A stretch of 34,909 bases of DNA from contig WRHP01000015.1 of the NCBI GenBank assembly GCA_009783195.1, positions 1-34,909 on the forward strand, written 5' to 3'. Of the stretch, positions 7,377-18,027 are shown one piece after another (position 1 is the stretch's first letter; every line of letters starts with the position of its first letter). Below the pieces are notes generated by a model, which saw only the letters and a list, made by a program, of their open reading frames with translations, searched no databases and had not been told where the DNA came from. The translations under genes and the position numbers were made by a program. This DNA comes from Syntrophorhabdaceae bacterium (GTDB lineage Bacteria > Desulfobacterota > Deferrimicrobia > Deferrimicrobiales > Deferrimicrobiaceae).

Positions 7377-8000
7377 TTATATTTGCTCATATTTTTCACC
7401 AAAAGCATCGGAACTCTTTTCAAATTCTATCCCAATAGACCTACATGAGTTAATAATATTATCTAACTCCTTATTTATTTCTCGCCAATTCAAATCATAT
7501 TTTATCGTTATTCGACCGCCATAAAAACTACCACCCTCAGACGTTACATACAAACAAGCACTCGTGTTTTTAATTTCTTTGCCGAAAAACTTAGTCTTTC
7601 TATTGATATTTATAGATATTTTAGCATCATCCAAATAAATCGTTTTATTCCAAAAAATGCCACGCATCTTTACTCTATCCGAATACAGTTTAAGGCTTTT
7701 CAACATCACATTAAGCCGCTCAATTTCATACACAAACATATATATAGAGATACACACAAACACAGCAAACAAACAAAATGTAATTATATAGTGTTTTGCA
7801 CAGACAGAACAAGATAAGATCAACATTAACACGACCAACACGAATAAGATCAAGAAGCCCGCCCAAATAAAAGCATACAGAATAGACCCCAAAAACATTA
7901 CCCACCACGGCACTACATAATCCGCATGTTTCAAGACCAGCACCGGTGTTTCAGCATCCATTCTTATATGTTTTAAATACCGCTCCTTCGGTGGCTGCAT
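7377..8000 (-). CDS. Small membrane protein of unknown function, possible bacterial PH-like domain
   Basis: Taking the ATG giving MQPPKERYLKH, which has GAGGAG 6 nt upstream, the protein has 207 residues; an upstream TTG would add 11 residues without a better ribosome site. Two hydrophobic segments (about 33-60 and 68-88) form a hairpin near the N-terminus. The remainder is soluble and beta-rich looking (LYSDRVKMRGIFWNKTIYLDD, then a long C-terminal helix), loosely like the bacterial PH-domain membrane proteins; I cannot confirm this. Codons are very AT-rich compared with the neighbouring lep and pyr genes, suggesting transfer. It precedes the protease-RCC1 gene by 56 bp on the same strand and likely shares its promoter at 8123-8151, so the two may act together. 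Confidence 0.7.
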   Translation of the reverse strand: MQPPKERYLKHIRMDAETPVLVLKHADYVVPWWVMFLGSILYAFIWAGFLILFVLVVLMLILSCSVCAKHYIITFCLFAVFVCISIYMFVYEIERLNVMLKSLKLYSDRVKMRGIFWNKTIYLDDAKISININRKTKFFGKEIKNTSACLYVTSEGGSFYGGRITIKYDLNWREINKELDNIINSCRSIGIEFEKSSDAFGEKYEQI

Positions 8001-8122
8001 CCTCAACTCCTCGCGCAAAGAAGTTCCACGCAAGCCATTTTACCCGTCCAGGTTACCGCTACAAGAGCATAGCCGAAATCAACCATCGGGCAAATAAAAC
8101 TATAAGAACGGCAACTTATTTT

Positions 8123-8151
8123 AGGATATATCGTGTCCGAGGATCTGTAAA
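8123..8151 (-). promoter_or_regulatory. Candidate promoter for the AT-rich two-gene unit
   Basis: Minus strand: TTTACA (8151-8146), 17-bp spacer, TATCCT (8128-8123). The start would fall near 8116, about 115 nt before the ATG at 8000. Located just after the lepB terminator, as expected for a separately transcribed insert. Confidence 0.4.
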
Positions 8152-8182
8152 AAGATACGGAAGGCAAAAATGGAGAAGGGAT

Positions 8183-8219
8183 TAAAAACCGCCGCCCCGC
8201 GCGCATAGACAAACGCGGC
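8183..8219 (-). terminator. Terminator after lepB
   Basis: On the minus strand CGCCGC ... GCGGCG with a GC-rich 20-nt loop is followed by GTTTTT (8187-8183). It lies about 25 bp after the lepB stop and would close the long argS-to-lepB transcription unit. The loop is long and has alternative GCGCGC pairing, so strength is uncertain. Confidence 0.5.
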
Positions 8220-8243
8220 GCAAAAAACCTGGCAAACCCTAAG

Positions 8244-8924
8244 CTATTTCAAAACACTTCCGATGCGGTTCCAGCGTATAAGTTCCGGCCAGCGCCAAAC
8301 TTCGAGCAAACCAACATCGCGGCTCCAGTCGATGGAAAAATAGACAAACATCGCCTTGCCTATCACCGCCTCCGTACCGACGAACCCCCAGAAACGCGAG
8401 TCATAGGAACGGTCGCGGTTGTCGCCCAACACGAAGTAGTTATCGGGCGGAACTGTAATCGGAGGCAAATCGTCCCCGGCATGGCCGGACACATCGGGCT
8501 CCATTTCCCCTATATATTGCGCATAGTCCTCTTTTAGCGTCTCTCCGTTGCGGACAATGCTCTTTCGCTTGACCTCTATGACATCTCCGGGCACGCCAAT
8601 TACCCGCTTGATGAAATCTTTGCTTGGATCTTCCGGGAACACGAACACCATAATGTCGCCGTGCCTGGGCTTATTCAGCTCCAGCACCCGCCCCTTCGTG
8701 AACGGAATATGGTAGCCGTAAGCAACTTTATTGACGAAGATATGGTCTCCTACCAGCAGGGTGTTCTCCATCGAGCCGGATGGGATCTTGAAAGCCTGCA
8801 AAAACAGCGACCTGACGATCAGCGCGATCACCAGGGCTATCACGAAAGCCTCAAGGTACTCCCGGACTTTCCCTTTCTTCGGCTGGGATCCGATGGTATC
8901 CGGGCTTACTTTGTCTTTCCGCAT
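8244..8924 (-). CDS. lepB: Signal peptidase I
   Basis: Cleaves signal peptides from exported proteins at the outer face of the cytoplasmic membrane. 226 residues with one N-terminal membrane segment (about 24-44). The Ser/Lys dyad is visible: S51 in IPSGSMENTL and K106 in DFIKRVIGVPGD. The C-terminal signature GDNRDRSYDSRFWGFV is present. Start at an ATG 8 bp after the lepA stop; last gene of the long minus-strand run, followed by a probable terminator. Length and motifs are ordinary for a Gram-negative-type LepB with a single anchor. Confidence 0.96.
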   Translation of the reverse strand: MRKDKVSPDTIGSQPKKGKVREYLEAFVIALVIALIVRSLFLQAFKIPSGSMENTLLVGDHIFVNKVAYGYHIPFTKGRVLELNKPRHGDIMVFVFPEDPSKDFIKRVIGVPGDVIEVKRKSIVRNGETLKEDYAQYIGEMEPDVSGHAGDDLPPITVPPDNYFVLGDNRDRSYDSRFWGFVGTEAVIGKAMFVYFSIDWSRDVGLLEVWRWPELIRWNRIGSVLK

Positions 8925-8932
8925 GTTTTCAC

Positions 8933-10726
8933 CTATTCCTTGACTTTTAAGATCGACAGGAACGCTTCCTGGGGGATTTCAACGGAGCCGACCTGCTTCA
9001 TCCGTTTTTTTCCTTCTTTCTGTTTTTCCAAAAGCTTTCTTTTCCGTGTGATGTCGCCGCCGTAGCATTTAGCCAGCACGTTCTTGCGTATAGCCTTGAC
9101 CGATTCCCTTGCGATAACCTTCGATCCTATCGCCGCCTGGATAACCACCTCGAACATCTGCCGTGGAATAAGCTTCCGCAGCCGCTCGCAAACCTCCCGC
9201 CCTTTCGAATAGGCGTTGTCCCGGTGAACTATCAGGGAAAGAGCGTCCACGGAGTCGTTGTTGATCAGTATATCCATCTTCACAAGGTTCGACTGCCGGA
9301 ACTCGCTGAATTCGTAGTCCATCGAGGCGTACCCGCGTGAAGCGGTTTTGAGCTGATCGTAGAAATCGAGAACTATTTCGTTAAGCGGGAGATCGTATTC
9401 CAATATCACGCGGTTTGTGGAGGCAAATTTCATCTGCTTCTGAATCCCGCGTCGATCCTCGCACAGCTTGAGCACAGCCCCGAGGAATTCGGCAGGCATG
9501 TGGATCGTCGCCCGGATCATCGGTTCCTCGATATGTTCCAGCTCAATAGGCTCTGGAAGCCGGGACGGAGCATCCACTTCCACGACAGAACCGTCTTTCT
9601 TCACGGCGCGATAACCGACGGTTGGGGCCGTCGTGACCAGTTCCATAGAGTATTCCCGCTCCAGTCGCTCCTGGATAATCTCCATGTGGAGCAACCCAAG
9701 AAAACCGCACCGAAAACCAAAACCAAGCGCCACGGAACTCTCCGGCTCCGCCGTAAACGAGGCGTCGTTCAGGCGCAGCTTCTCTATGGCCGTGCGAAGC
9801 TGAGGATATTGATCGGTTGCCAGCGGATAGATCCCCGCAAACACCATTGGGCGCACCACTTTGAAGCCGGGCATCGGCACGGCGGCCGGAGCGCGGGCGT
9901 CTGTTATCGTGTCGCCCACTTTGGTCTCGTTGAGATCCTTGATATTCGCGACTATGAAGCCCACTTCTCCAGCCCCGAGGCTTTCCACCTCCTGCGAATG
10001 GGGAGAAAAAACGCCGATCTTCTGAACCTCGAACGAGCGCCCCGTAGACATAAGCATGATTTTTTGTCCGGCCCGGATCTCCCCATCAAACACCCTGGCA
10101 AGCACTACGACACCGACATAGTTGTCAAACCATGAATCGATTATCAAAGCTTTGGTCGAAGCGGCCGCATTTCCATTTGGCGCGGGAAACTGCGCCACAA
10201 TCTTTTCTAAAAGCTCCGGCACGCCCAATCCTGTTTTCGCGCTCACGGAAAGCATCCCGGCGGTGTCGAGCCCTATCACGTCTTCAATCTCACGCTTTAC
10301 CCGGTCGGGCTCCGCGTTGGGAAGATCTATCTTGTTTAACACCGGCAGCACTTCCAGGTTCTGGTCCAGCGCAAGATACACGTTGGCCAGCGTTTGAGCC
10401 TCCACTCCTTGAGAAGCGTCTATGACAAGGACCGCGCCTTCGCAGGCGCTTAGAGACCTGGAGACTTCATAGGAGAAATCGACATGCCCCGGAGTATCTA
10501 TCAGGTTGAGTTGATATTCTTTCCCGTCTGACGCCACGTACTTCATCCGGACTGTCTGAGCCTTGATCGTAATCCCACGCTCACGCTCCAGATCCATCTT
10601 GTCGAGAAACTGATCGACTTTCTCGCGGCCGGAAAGCGTGCCGGTCGTTTCCATCAGCCGGTCGGCAAGAGTGGATTTTCCGTGATCGATATGCGCGATA
10701 ATAGAAAAATTTCTGATATTTTTCAT
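8933..10726 (-). CDS. lepA: Elongation factor 4 (LepA) GTPase
   Basis: A ribosome-associated GTPase thought to remodel stalled or mispositioned ribosomes. 597 residues, full length. G1 motif AHIDHGKST at about 11-19, G2/G3 region [11 protein letters not shown] and DTPGHVDF, G4 NKID. The LepA-specific C-terminal domain is seen in [22 protein letters not shown] close to the end. It lies 9 bp after the epimerase stop and immediately before lepB, the classical lepA-lepB pair. Confidence 0.98.
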   Translation of the reverse strand: MKNIRNFSIIAHIDHGKSTLADRLMETTGTLSGREKVDQFLDKMDLERERGITIKAQTVRMKYVASDGKEYQLNLIDTPGHVDFSYEVSRSLSACEGAVLVIDASQGVEAQTLANVYLALDQNLEVLPVLNKIDLPNAEPDRVKREIEDVIGLDTAGMLSVSAKTGLGVPELLEKIVAQFPAPNGNAAASTKALIIDSWFDNYVGVVVLARVFDGEIRAGQKIMLMSTGRSFEVQKIGVFSPHSQEVESLGAGEVGFIVANIKDLNETKVGDTITDARAPAAVPMPGFKVVRPMVFAGIYPLATDQYPQLRTAIEKLRLNDASFTAEPESSVALGFGFRCGFLGLLHMEIIQERLEREYSMELVTTAPTVGYRAVKKDGSVVEVDAPSRLPEPIELEHIEEPMIRATIHMPAEFLGAVLKLCEDRRGIQKQMKFASTNRVILEYDLPLNEIVLDFYDQLKTASRGYASMDYEFSEFRQSNLVKMDILINNDSVDALSLIVHRDNAYSKGREVCERLRKLIPRQMFEVVIQAAIGSKVIARESVKAIRKNVLAKCYGGDITRKRKLLEKQKEGKKRMKQVGSVEIPQEAFLSILKVKE

Positions 10727-10735
10727 ATAATTAGC

Positions 10736-11677
10736 TTAACTGCTTAATGCTTTCACCTTTTCCCTGAAGTACGCCAGCGTCAACGAAAGGCCGTCGTCCA
10801 ATAACATATTAGGATACCACCCAAGCTCGTCGTAGGCCAACCGGTTGTCTATGACCGAGCGGCGCTGCTCTCCCGGCATCCCAGGACCGTGGATCTCGTC
10901 CTGCGCGTTTCCCGAAAGATCCCGCAGCTTGCGGAACAGTTCGTTTACGTCCGCCTCCATCGCCGTGCCGATGTTGATGCTTAAACCATCCCCACGCGTC
11001 AGCGCCTCTATGTTTGCCCGCACCACATCGCCAACATAAACGTAGTCCCTGGTCTGTTCTCCGTCTCCGTTGATAACGGCCGTCTGCCCCCGCAAAAGCC
11101 GCGTGCAGAAGATCGCCACCACTCCCGCCTCGCCAAATGGGTCCTGACGCGGCCCATATACGTTGGAGTACCGAAGCGCCGTATGTTCAAGCCCGTACTG
11201 AACCTTGTAATAGTGCAAATAATTCTCAACAGAGACTTTCGCAACCCCGTAAGGCGAAACCGGCCGCAGCGGATGTTTTTCATCCGCCGGAAAATATTCC
11301 TGCTCTCCATATCCCGCCCCGCCGGAGGAGGCAAAGATAATTTTACGGGTACCGTTTTTGCGGGCCGCCTCCAGCAGGTTCAGCGATCCGATGATATTTG
11401 CCTGCGCGTCAAAAGCCGGGTCCTCGACCGACTTTCGCACGTTGATCTGCGCCGCGTGATGATTTATAACCTCCGGGCGGAAAGTCCTGATCGCCTCGAC
11501 AGCCGTATCCGACTGTATTTCCCCAAAAACCAGTTTTGCGTTTTTCGGCACATTTTCTTCCTTGCCGGAAGAAAGGTTGTCAAGAACCAGAACCTCGTGC
11601 CCCGCGTCCACATATGCCTGCGCAATGTGGGACCCGATGAACCCGGCGCCCCCGGTCACCATAATTCGCATCTCCAT
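10736..11677 (-). CDS. NAD-dependent sugar-nucleotide epimerase/dehydratase (GalE-like)
   Basis: An extended short-chain dehydrogenase of 313 residues. Rossmann glycine motif TGGAGFIGS at 8-16, catalytic Y143 and K147 (YGVAK), and the Ser of SSGGAGYGE at 117-118. RYSNVYGPRQDP and DYVYVGDV are typical of UDP-glucose 4-epimerase and related UDP-sugar epimerases. The usual GAVYGE is GAGYGE here. Substrate cannot be fixed from sequence; a UDP-hexose used for surface polysaccharide or LPS is likely since lptD is the adjacent upstream gene (13-bp gap). An ATG two codons downstream is possible, but the first has the better ribosome site. Confidence 0.88.
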   Translation of the reverse strand: MEMRIMVTGGAGFIGSHIAQAYVDAGHEVLVLDNLSSGKEENVPKNAKLVFGEIQSDTAVEAIRTFRPEVINHHAAQINVRKSVEDPAFDAQANIIGSLNLLEAARKNGTRKIIFASSGGAGYGEQEYFPADEKHPLRPVSPYGVAKVSVENYLHYYKVQYGLEHTALRYSNVYGPRQDPFGEAGVVAIFCTRLLRGQTAVINGDGEQTRDYVYVGDVVRANIEALTRGDGLSINIGTAMEADVNELFRKLRDLSGNAQDEIHGPGMPGEQRRSVIDNRLAYDELGWYPNMLLDDGLSLTLAYFREKVKALSS

Positions 11678-11690
11678 GAACCCCCGTTTC

Positions 11691-13892
11691 TTATTTTTCC
11701 CCTACTGTGCCAATACCTTTCAGGCCGAATACCAGGCGGTAGCTGGTATCCGACGGGTAAGTACTGCGTACCGCCGTGAACCCTATACTCCAGCAGTCGC
11801 TCTTCGGTATCAAAGAGAAACCGGCGTAGCTGTTGGTCAGCCCGGAATTTTTCAAAGAATAATTTATATTCGCGTGCAGCCTCAAAAAACGCAGAGGCCG
11901 CCACACAAATGATGTCCCGATATCCTCCGCCAGTTCACGGGTTATACGGTACGTTAATGTCAGCCTTTGGTCAGCGTCTTTTTCCCACCCCCAGCTTATA
12001 GCCGCCATAGAGAACATTGCGTCCGCCGGATCAAAAAGCGCCGATCCTTCAAAGCGCCACCGCTCAAAAGGCTTAACAGCTACGCGCCCATATATGTCGG
12101 AGGCTTTGCTGGTGCGCACCGGCCTTCCGTGTCCAATATCGATCTGGTCTCTAAGCACGCGGACAAACGGCGAGAGAGGATCGACATACGGCGTGCCGGG
12201 CGACTTCTTTCCGTCGAAATCGTAGGCCCATTCAAGAGTCATGGAGGCCGCTTCTTCGGGAGAAGCCGCGTTTTTCATCCGAAGCAGCCTCTGGGAGATA
12301 GTGAAAACAACCTGATCCTGCGACGCAATACGGGACCAGCGGTCATGGAGAGGCATGTTGTCCTGCTCGACACGGTTGACATGCTGATAGCCGACATCCA
12401 CCCCCACAATATGAACAAACCCCGACCCGTTTCTCAAAAAACTCCTCTGCGCTTCCGCCGCTGTCTTAACGCCCGCCACCGGAATGAAGCGTCCCGTGTT
12501 GTTCCACTCATCGTATTGCTCGTAATGGGAACCAAGCGCGTACCCCGAAACGTACGGCGTAAGGGAAACCGACGGCAGCGGAACGAACGTGCGGGAAAGC
12601 GTAGCCGAACCTCTTGCGCGCCCCGCCTTATCCCCCACTTCCCGGAAAAAATAGGTCGCCATCGACTCCCCCGACATCTCGATGCCTCCTATAGAGGTGC
12701 GGTGCGGGAGCAGGGTCGCCTGGTATTCCGGAAGACGATGGAGCGTGTGGTCCGCCGGATACCGCTCCATCTCCTCCACCCAGGTCGCGCCCAGTTGGTG
12801 CGAAAACTCCTCCCCGGACCAGCCGACAAATCCCCTGGAGAATGTGTGCCGGGCGGAGCGAAGCATGAAAGTGCGCTGGGCGGAGTCATGCGCTTTGGTT
12901 TCCGCGAAATCCACGTAATACTGGTTGTCGGAAGGCATCTCTATCTGAGCGTTGGCCGTCCAGCCCCCGGAGTGATAAGTGTTCCTCCCTTGAATACGCC
13001 AGCGGTCGTGATGGCTCTTTTTGTCTTGTATAAAGTTTCCGCTAATAGTCCCTTCCGAGTCCTGATTCAATACAAAACGGTACTCCAGCTCAGGCCGGAC
13101 GCCGCGTTTCTCCATCAAATCGGTCGTAACCGTGGCGTCGCTCCATCGGTTTATAGCCCAGTAGTACGGTATGGATAAGGTGGCCCCTCTGGACTGTGAT
13201 GTTGAGAACGACGGAAGAAGAAAGCCGCTTTGACGGGACAACTTGACCGGAAGCACGGCATACGGCAGCCATAAAACCGGAATTCCCTTGGCGCGAATCG
13301 TAACGTCTTTGGAAACCGCGTACCCGTCGATAACAACGCTTGCCCGTCGAATACCAAAATCCCAGTCCGGCGTCGGGTCGCACGGGCATGTGGTTATCGA
13401 GCCTTTGTGAAGCAGGAATGACTGCTCCCCGGTCTTCTCGATTCTTTCTCCCGAAATCTGGTAGCCGCTCGTGCCTATCAGTATGCTTCCGTTGTACAAA
13501 ACGCCTGTCTCGGCGTTCAGGTTGAGCGTGACCCGATCAAAAGAAAACTGTTCGTCCGCGTCTTTGTAGCGGACTTGTCCCGTCAGGTCGGCTTCCCCCG
13601 TCCGGAAGTTGTAACTTATGCGATCCGCGCGCATCTTCCGTGTACCAAGAGTGACCTCTACATTCCCTTCCGCCAGGGCGATCCCGTTTTCTTCGTCGTA
13701 AAAAAGATTGTCCGCGTCTATATTCACAGGGGCGTTGAGCGGGAAGGCGCTTTCATCGCCCGGTTTCGACCCGGCTCCTTTAGGAAGCGCGGACTGCAGC
13801 AAACCGGATTCGGCAAAAGCAGCGGTCGCGCAAAGCGCAAAAAACAGTAATACCGCCACCAGCACAACAAAAAAGCTATAGCGCCGCTTCAA
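11691..13892 (-). CDS. lptD: LPS-assembly outer-membrane protein LptD
   Basis: The outer-membrane barrel that with LptE inserts lipopolysaccharide into the outer leaflet. 733 residues: signal peptide to about AAFA (residue 27), an N-terminal OstA/LptA-like beta-jellyroll region (APVNIDADNLFYDEENGIALAEGNVEV) and a long barrel domain with alternating beta strands to the C-terminus. TTCPCDPTPDW corresponds to the conserved Cys-rich start of the barrel. Starts at TTG (13892) overlapping the folC stop as TTGA, so translation is likely coupled. Shows that the organism has an LPS outer membrane. Confidence 0.9.
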   Translation of the reverse strand: MKRRYSFFVVLVAVLLFFALCATAAFAESGLLQSALPKGAGSKPGDESAFPLNAPVNIDADNLFYDEENGIALAEGNVEVTLGTRKMRADRISYNFRTGEADLTGQVRYKDADEQFSFDRVTLNLNAETGVLYNGSILIGTSGYQISGERIEKTGEQSFLLHKGSITTCPCDPTPDWDFGIRRASVVIDGYAVSKDVTIRAKGIPVLWLPYAVLPVKLSRQSGFLLPSFSTSQSRGATLSIPYYWAINRWSDATVTTDLMEKRGVRPELEYRFVLNQDSEGTISGNFIQDKKSHHDRWRIQGRNTYHSGGWTANAQIEMPSDNQYYVDFAETKAHDSAQRTFMLRSARHTFSRGFVGWSGEEFSHQLGATWVEEMERYPADHTLHRLPEYQATLLPHRTSIGGIEMSGESMATYFFREVGDKAGRARGSATLSRTFVPLPSVSLTPYVSGYALGSHYEQYDEWNNTGRFIPVAGVKTAAEAQRSFLRNGSGFVHIVGVDVGYQHVNRVEQDNMPLHDRWSRIASQDQVVFTISQRLLRMKNAASPEEAASMTLEWAYDFDGKKSPGTPYVDPLSPFVRVLRDQIDIGHGRPVRTSKASDIYGRVAVKPFERWRFEGSALFDPADAMFSMAAISWGWEKDADQRLTLTYRITRELAEDIGTSFVWRPLRFLRLHANINYSLKNSGLTNSYAGFSLIPKSDCWSIGFTAVRSTYPSDTSYRLVFGLKGIGTVGEK

Positions 13893-15172
13893 AAGGCGGC
13901 TCCGGCCAGATGCTTATATGCTTCCCCCGCGGCCACAAGCGATCCGCACACAAGCACCACTCCGCCGCGTCCGGCCCATTTTACGGCTTCAAGAAAACCT
14001 TCGGAAAAATCAGCCGCGGCGCGGCATGGAAGCGCCGCTTTCACGCAGGCTTTCAAAAGAACGGCGGCATCCGCCGCCCTTTCGTGGAGAAGCGGATAAG
14101 TAACGACAGCGTCGATGGACGGGGAAAGCTCCCGAAGGTAACCGGAAGCATCCTTGTCGGACAACATGCTCCAAAGCGCAACCACGCGGGAAGCGCGTCC
14201 CCACGGTTTTGAAACGGCAATCGTTTCAGACAAAGCGCGGGCCGCTTCGGGATTATGCCCGCCATCCACCCAACAACGCGCTTTACGCCGCAAGGAAAGC
14301 TTCGCCAGCCTGCCGGGAACGCGAACCGACGCGACCGCGTCTGCCGCCGCTGAAGCAAAAGAAGCGGCGGAGACGCCCTCGCCGCTCGCCCACATCCAGG
14401 AAGCCGCAAGCGCAACCGCCGCGTTGTCTTTCTGGAAAATGCCGTCCATGGCGACATGAAGCCTTTTCAACAAAAGGCCGGGCAGGAAAACCTCTATAGC
14501 CGCGCCATTCCCGCAAGGCCGCCAGTCGAAGTCACGCCCAAGTTCCCACGAAGAACAGCCAAGCTCGCCGGCGCGGCGCATCACGACCAGCCGGGCGGAA
14601 GGCCGCAAGCGGCCTGTCACCAGCGGCACGCCGGGCTTCAGGATTCCCGCTTTTTCCGCGGCAATCCGACCCAAAGTATTTCCAAGCCACTCCATGTGGT
14701 CGTATCCCACCGTAGTGATGACTAAAACCGCCGGATGGCAAGCGGTAGTGGCGTCCCATCTTCCACCAAGCCCCGCTTCCATGACGGCCAAACGCGCCCC
14801 GCCGCGCCGGAACCAGTCGCACGCGGCCCAGGTCATCTTCTCGAAGTAGGTCGGCGGATCGTCCGGATCACCCAGCGTTTCAGCTTTAAGGAAGGCTTTT
14901 GCCAGAGAACGCTCCGGAATCTTTGCTCCGTTGATCCGAATCCGTTCTTCCGGCGAGACAAGGTGCGGCGAGGTATACAGCCCGACCGCGCATCCGGCAA
15001 GTGAACGAACGATCGCCTCACTCAACCAGGCGGTAGACCCTTTGCCGTTCGTACCGGCAATATGTATGGTCCGGAACCCTTGTTCGGGATGTCCGGATCG
15101 TTCAAACGCCAGGCGGATTCGGGCAAGACCCGGCTTCACCTTTTCCGGGCCAAACCGGTCCGCCGGAATCAT
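13889..15172 (-). CDS. folC: Folylpolyglutamate synthase / dihydrofolate synthase
   Basis: Adds glutamate to dihydropteroate or folates. 427 residues, Mur-ligase family. ATP-binding loop AGTNGKGST at 39-47, then [12 protein letters not shown] as [11 protein letters not shown]-type motif, [12 protein letters not shown] (normally IGxDH) and the C-terminal domain [11 protein letters not shown]. Start ATG 15172 overlaps the accD stop (ATGA). A folC-accD pairing is common in proteobacteria. It may be bifunctional (FolC) or one-sided; this cannot be told from motifs alone. Confidence 0.94.
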   Translation of the reverse strand: MIPADRFGPEKVKPGLARIRLAFERSGHPEQGFRTIHIAGTNGKGSTAWLSEAIVRSLAGCAVGLYTSPHLVSPEERIRINGAKIPERSLAKAFLKAETLGDPDDPPTYFEKMTWAACDWFRRGGARLAVMEAGLGGRWDATTACHPAVLVITTVGYDHMEWLGNTLGRIAAEKAGILKPGVPLVTGRLRPSARLVVMRRAGELGCSSWELGRDFDWRPCGNGAAIEVFLPGLLLKRLHVAMDGIFQKDNAAVALAASWMWASGEGVSAASFASAAADAVASVRVPGRLAKLSLRRKARCWVDGGHNPEAARALSETIAVSKPWGRASRVVALWSMLSDKDASGYLRELSPSIDAVVTYPLLHERAADAAVLLKACVKAALPCRAAADFSEGFLEAVKWAGRGGVVLVCGSLVAAGEAYKHLAGAAF

Positions 15173-16023
15173 TTTTCTCCGTTGCCCGCGCCCGAGAGAT
15201 ACCTCAGGATCTGTGCCAGCATCGCCTTCATCCGGCTGCGCTCGACGATCATGTCTATCATCCCGTGCTCAAGAAGAAACTCCGCTCTCTGGAATCCCTC
15301 TGGAAGTTTCTGTTTTATCGTCTGCTCTATGACGCGGGGACCGGCAAACCCCACAAGCGCCCTCGGCTCCGAAATGATCACATCGCCCAGCATCGCAAAG
15401 CTTGCGGCCACGCCGCCGGTTGTCGGGTCCGTGAGCACGCTGATGTACGGAACGCGGGCATCGGAAAGACGCGCGAGAGCCGCGCTCGTCTTGGCCATCT
15501 GCATGAGGGACAGCACTCCCTCCTGCATTCGCGCGCCTCCGGACGCGCTGAAAATTACAAGCGGAAGCCTTGATTCCGTTGCGGCTTCGGCCGCAAGGGA
15601 GACCTTTTCGCCAACGACGCTTCCCATTGATCCGCCCTGAAACTCGAAATCCAGGACGCCAAGAACGATGTCGATCCCGTTGATCTTCCCGTTTCCGATG
15701 ATGGCCGCTTCCTTGCGATCCGTCTTTTTTCGCGCCTCTTTCAGGCGATCGGCGTATTTTTTGGTATCGGAAAAATTCAGAGGATCAAGCGATTCCATAT
15801 CTTCGGCAATCTCTACAAATGTTCCCTCGTCGATGACGGAACGGATACGCTCGGACACGGGAATACGGAAATGGTAGGTGCATTTCGGGCAAACATTGAG
15901 AATGCGCTCCACTTCAGGCTTGTAGATGATCTCCAGGCAAGCGTCGCATTTGATCCACATACCCTCGGGTATTTTTATCTTCTTGTCGCTTTCTTCCTTT
16001 TTCCGGAACAATCGGATCGCCAT
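15169..16023 (-). CDS. accD: Acetyl-CoA carboxylase carboxyltransferase subunit beta
   Basis: Beta half of the transferase that makes malonyl-CoA, first step of fatty acid synthesis. 284 residues. The N-terminal zinc finger has C26, C29, C45 and C48 (KCDAC, CPKC). [12 protein letters not shown] and [18 protein letters not shown] are the carboxyltransferase signatures. accA, B and C are outside this window. It lies 4 bp after the trpA stop, and the ATG is followed by folC with an ATGA overlap. Confidence 0.97.
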   Translation of the reverse strand: MAIRLFRKKEESDKKIKIPEGMWIKCDACLEIIYKPEVERILNVCPKCTYHFRIPVSERIRSVIDEGTFVEIAEDMESLDPLNFSDTKKYADRLKEARKKTDRKEAAIIGNGKINGIDIVLGVLDFEFQGGSMGSVVGEKVSLAAEAATESRLPLVIFSASGGARMQEGVLSLMQMAKTSAALARLSDARVPYISVLTDPTTGGVAASFAMLGDVIISEPRALVGFAGPRVIEQTIKQKLPEGFQRAEFLLEHGMIDMIVERSRMKAMLAQILRYLSGAGNGEK

Positions 16024-16027
16024 GTTT

Positions 16028-16822
16028 TTACCTCAAGGCGGATTTTAAGGACCGGACAAATTGGCAAAGCCGCGCGGGACCTCTGGAGGATCTTCCGTCA
16101 CGCTCCACAATTTTTACGCACGCGCTTCCAACAATCGCGGCATCGGCGTGCCGCACCGCTTGACGGGCCATCTCCGGCGTCGATATGCCAAACCCGACCG
16201 CCAAAGGGAGAGTAACAGCCGACTTCACTTTTCCCGACCATGACAACATCTCCGGCGGAAACATATCCCTTACGCCGGTAACACCAGTAACAGATATGAG
16301 ATACATGAAACCTGAACCGGCCCGGTCAAATTCGCGGATTCGACCGATACCGCTGGTAGGCGCGGCCAACGGAATCCAGCAAAGCCCTTCCTTGCGCATT
16401 TCATCTATCGCCACGCCTGCTTCTTCATAAGGCAGATCCACGACAAGGAAGCCGTCTACACCGGCCGCGCGCGCATCCTTCCAAAGAGATGTTTGCCCGT
16501 ACCGGAAAAACGGATTGTAATACCCAAACAGCACGACCGGCGTCGAGTGGGTTTTTTGCAATTCATGGACAAGCTCAAGCGCTTTGCGGACATTCATGCC
16601 GCCCGCAAGCGCCCGGCGCGACGCCGCCTCAATAGTTGGGCCGTCCGCCGTGGGATCGGAAAACGGAACGCCCACCTCCAGGATATCCGCGCCGCCGTCC
16701 GCCGCCGCCCGAAGATAAGAGAGCGAGGATTTGAAATCGGGATCGCCGGCGGTCAGATACACCACCAGCCCTTTTTCTCCCGCGTTTTTCAGCTTCAAAA
16801 AGGTATCGTTGATAGCGTTCAT
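16028..16822 (-). CDS. trpA: Tryptophan synthase alpha subunit
   Basis: Splits indole-3-glycerol phosphate and passes indole to TrpB. 264 residues, TIM barrel. Catalytic E49 ([12 protein letters not shown]) and D60 (TADGP) fall at the same positions as in well-studied enzymes, and YYNPFFRYG and a VTGVTG loop are conserved. The ATG overlaps the trpB stop (ATGA). The final 25 residues ([18 protein letters not shown]) are unusually basic for the family but do not affect the barrel. Confidence 0.96.
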   Translation of the reverse strand: MNAINDTFLKLKNAGEKGLVVYLTAGDPDFKSSLSYLRAAADGGADILEVGVPFSDPTADGPTIEAASRRALAGGMNVRKALELVHELQKTHSTPVVLFGYYNPFFRYGQTSLWKDARAAGVDGFLVVDLPYEEAGVAIDEMRKEGLCWIPLAAPTSGIGRIREFDRAGSGFMYLISVTGVTGVRDMFPPEMLSWSGKVKSAVTLPLAVGFGISTPEMARQAVRHADAAIVGSACVKIVERDGRSSRGPARLCQFVRSLKSALR

Positions 16823-18027
16823 AAGGATGCCTTTTCCTGCTCCATCAGGATACCCGCGTCCTTGTCGCCACGGCCGGACAGGTTGATAAGCACGCTCTCC
16901 GATTTGCGCATCTTGCGCGCCAGAGCATATCCGTAGGCAACGGCGTGTGAAGATTCAAGCGCGGGCTGAATCCCTTCGTAACGCGACAGCAAGTCAAACC
17001 CTTCCAGTGCCTGAGTGTCCGTGACGGAAACATAGGTCGCCATTCCGGACTTTTTAAGCCACGCGTGCTCAGGACCCACGCCAGGATAATCAAGCCCCGC
17101 CGAAATCGAATACGCTTCGAGAATCTGCCCTCCTTCGTCTTGCAAAACGTACGACTTGCTGCCGTGAAGCACCCCTACTTTACCGCGAGCGATTGTGGCG
17201 CCGTGCTTGCCGGAAGAAAGTCCCTTACCGGCTGCTTCCACACCGAACAGGCGCACCTTCGGATGCTGTATAAAATCGTAAAAAATCCCCATTGCGTTGC
17301 TGCCGCCGCCCACGCACGCCCCCACGGCCGAAGGCAGCCCGCCGGTCGCCTTGCGAAACTGGCGAATAGCTTCCCGCCCGATGACAGACTGGAAATCGCG
17401 GACCATCATGGGGTACGGGTGCGGACCAGCCGTGGAGCCAATAAGGTAATAAGTGGTGCGCACGTTGGTGACCCAGTCGCGCAGCGCCTCGTTCATCGCG
17501 TCCTTCAGCGTCCGGCTCCCGGAAACCACCGGAGAAACGCGAGCGCCCAAAAGCCGCATCCGGAAGACATTGAGCGCCTGACGGCGAACATCCTCCTCGC
17601 CCATATATACCTCGCAGGGAATGCCCATCCTGGCGCAGACAGTGGCCGTAGCCACGCCGTGCTGCCCCGCTCCCGTCTCGGCAATGATCCGGCTTTTACC
17701 CATACGCCGGGCGAGAAGCCCTTGCCCAAGGGTGTTATTGATCTTGTGCGACCCCGTGTGCGCCAGGTCTTCCCTTTTCAGGAAAATGCGCGCGCCGCCG
17801 CCTTTTTCCGTCAGCCGTTGCGCAAAATAAACCGGAGTCGGGCGTCCCGCGTAATCCTGAAGCTGCGCGCCAAGCTCGCGCCGGAAAGCCGTATCCCGCT
17901 TTGCGGCCTTGTACGCCTTCTCCAGTTCTATGAGCGCGGACATCAGCGTTTCGGCAACGTATCTCCCGCCGAAAGGACCAAAGTGTCCCATATCGTCCGG
18001 AAGGCGGATCGCCCTATTTTTCCGCAT
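16819..18027 (-). CDS. trpB: Tryptophan synthase beta subunit
   Basis: PLP enzyme joining indole and serine. 402 residues, usual TrpB1 length. PLP lysine K95 in HTGSHKINN, phosphate loop GGGSN at 240-244, and the EDL and TETGAGQHG regions are intact ([10 protein letters not shown]). N-terminal [12 protein letters not shown] is diagnostic of TrpB. Start ATG lies inside the trpF 3' end (14-nt overlap). Confidence 0.97.
   Translation of the reverse strand: MRKNRAIRLPDDMGHFGPFGGRYVAETLMSALIELEKAYKAAKRDTAFRRELGAQLQDYAGRPTPVYFAQRLTEKGGGARIFLKREDLAHTGSHKINNTLGQGLLARRMGKSRIIAETGAGQHGVATATVCARMGIPCEVYMGEEDVRRQALNVFRMRLLGARVSPVVSGSRTLKDAMNEALRDWVTNVRTTYYLIGSTAGPHPYPMMVRDFQSVIGREAIRQFRKATGGLPSAVGACVGGGSNAMGIFYDFIQHPKVRLFGVEAAGKGLSSGKHGATIARGKVGVLHGSKSYVLQDEGGQILEAYSISAGLDYPGVGPEHAWLKKSGMATYVSVTDTQALEGFDLLSRYEGIQPALESSHAVAYGYALARKMRKSESVLINLSGRGDKDAGILMEQEKASL

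Noticed and set aside
11967-13178. 403-codon plus-strand open frame
   Set aside because: Antisense to lptD; basic, low-information product with no start signals.
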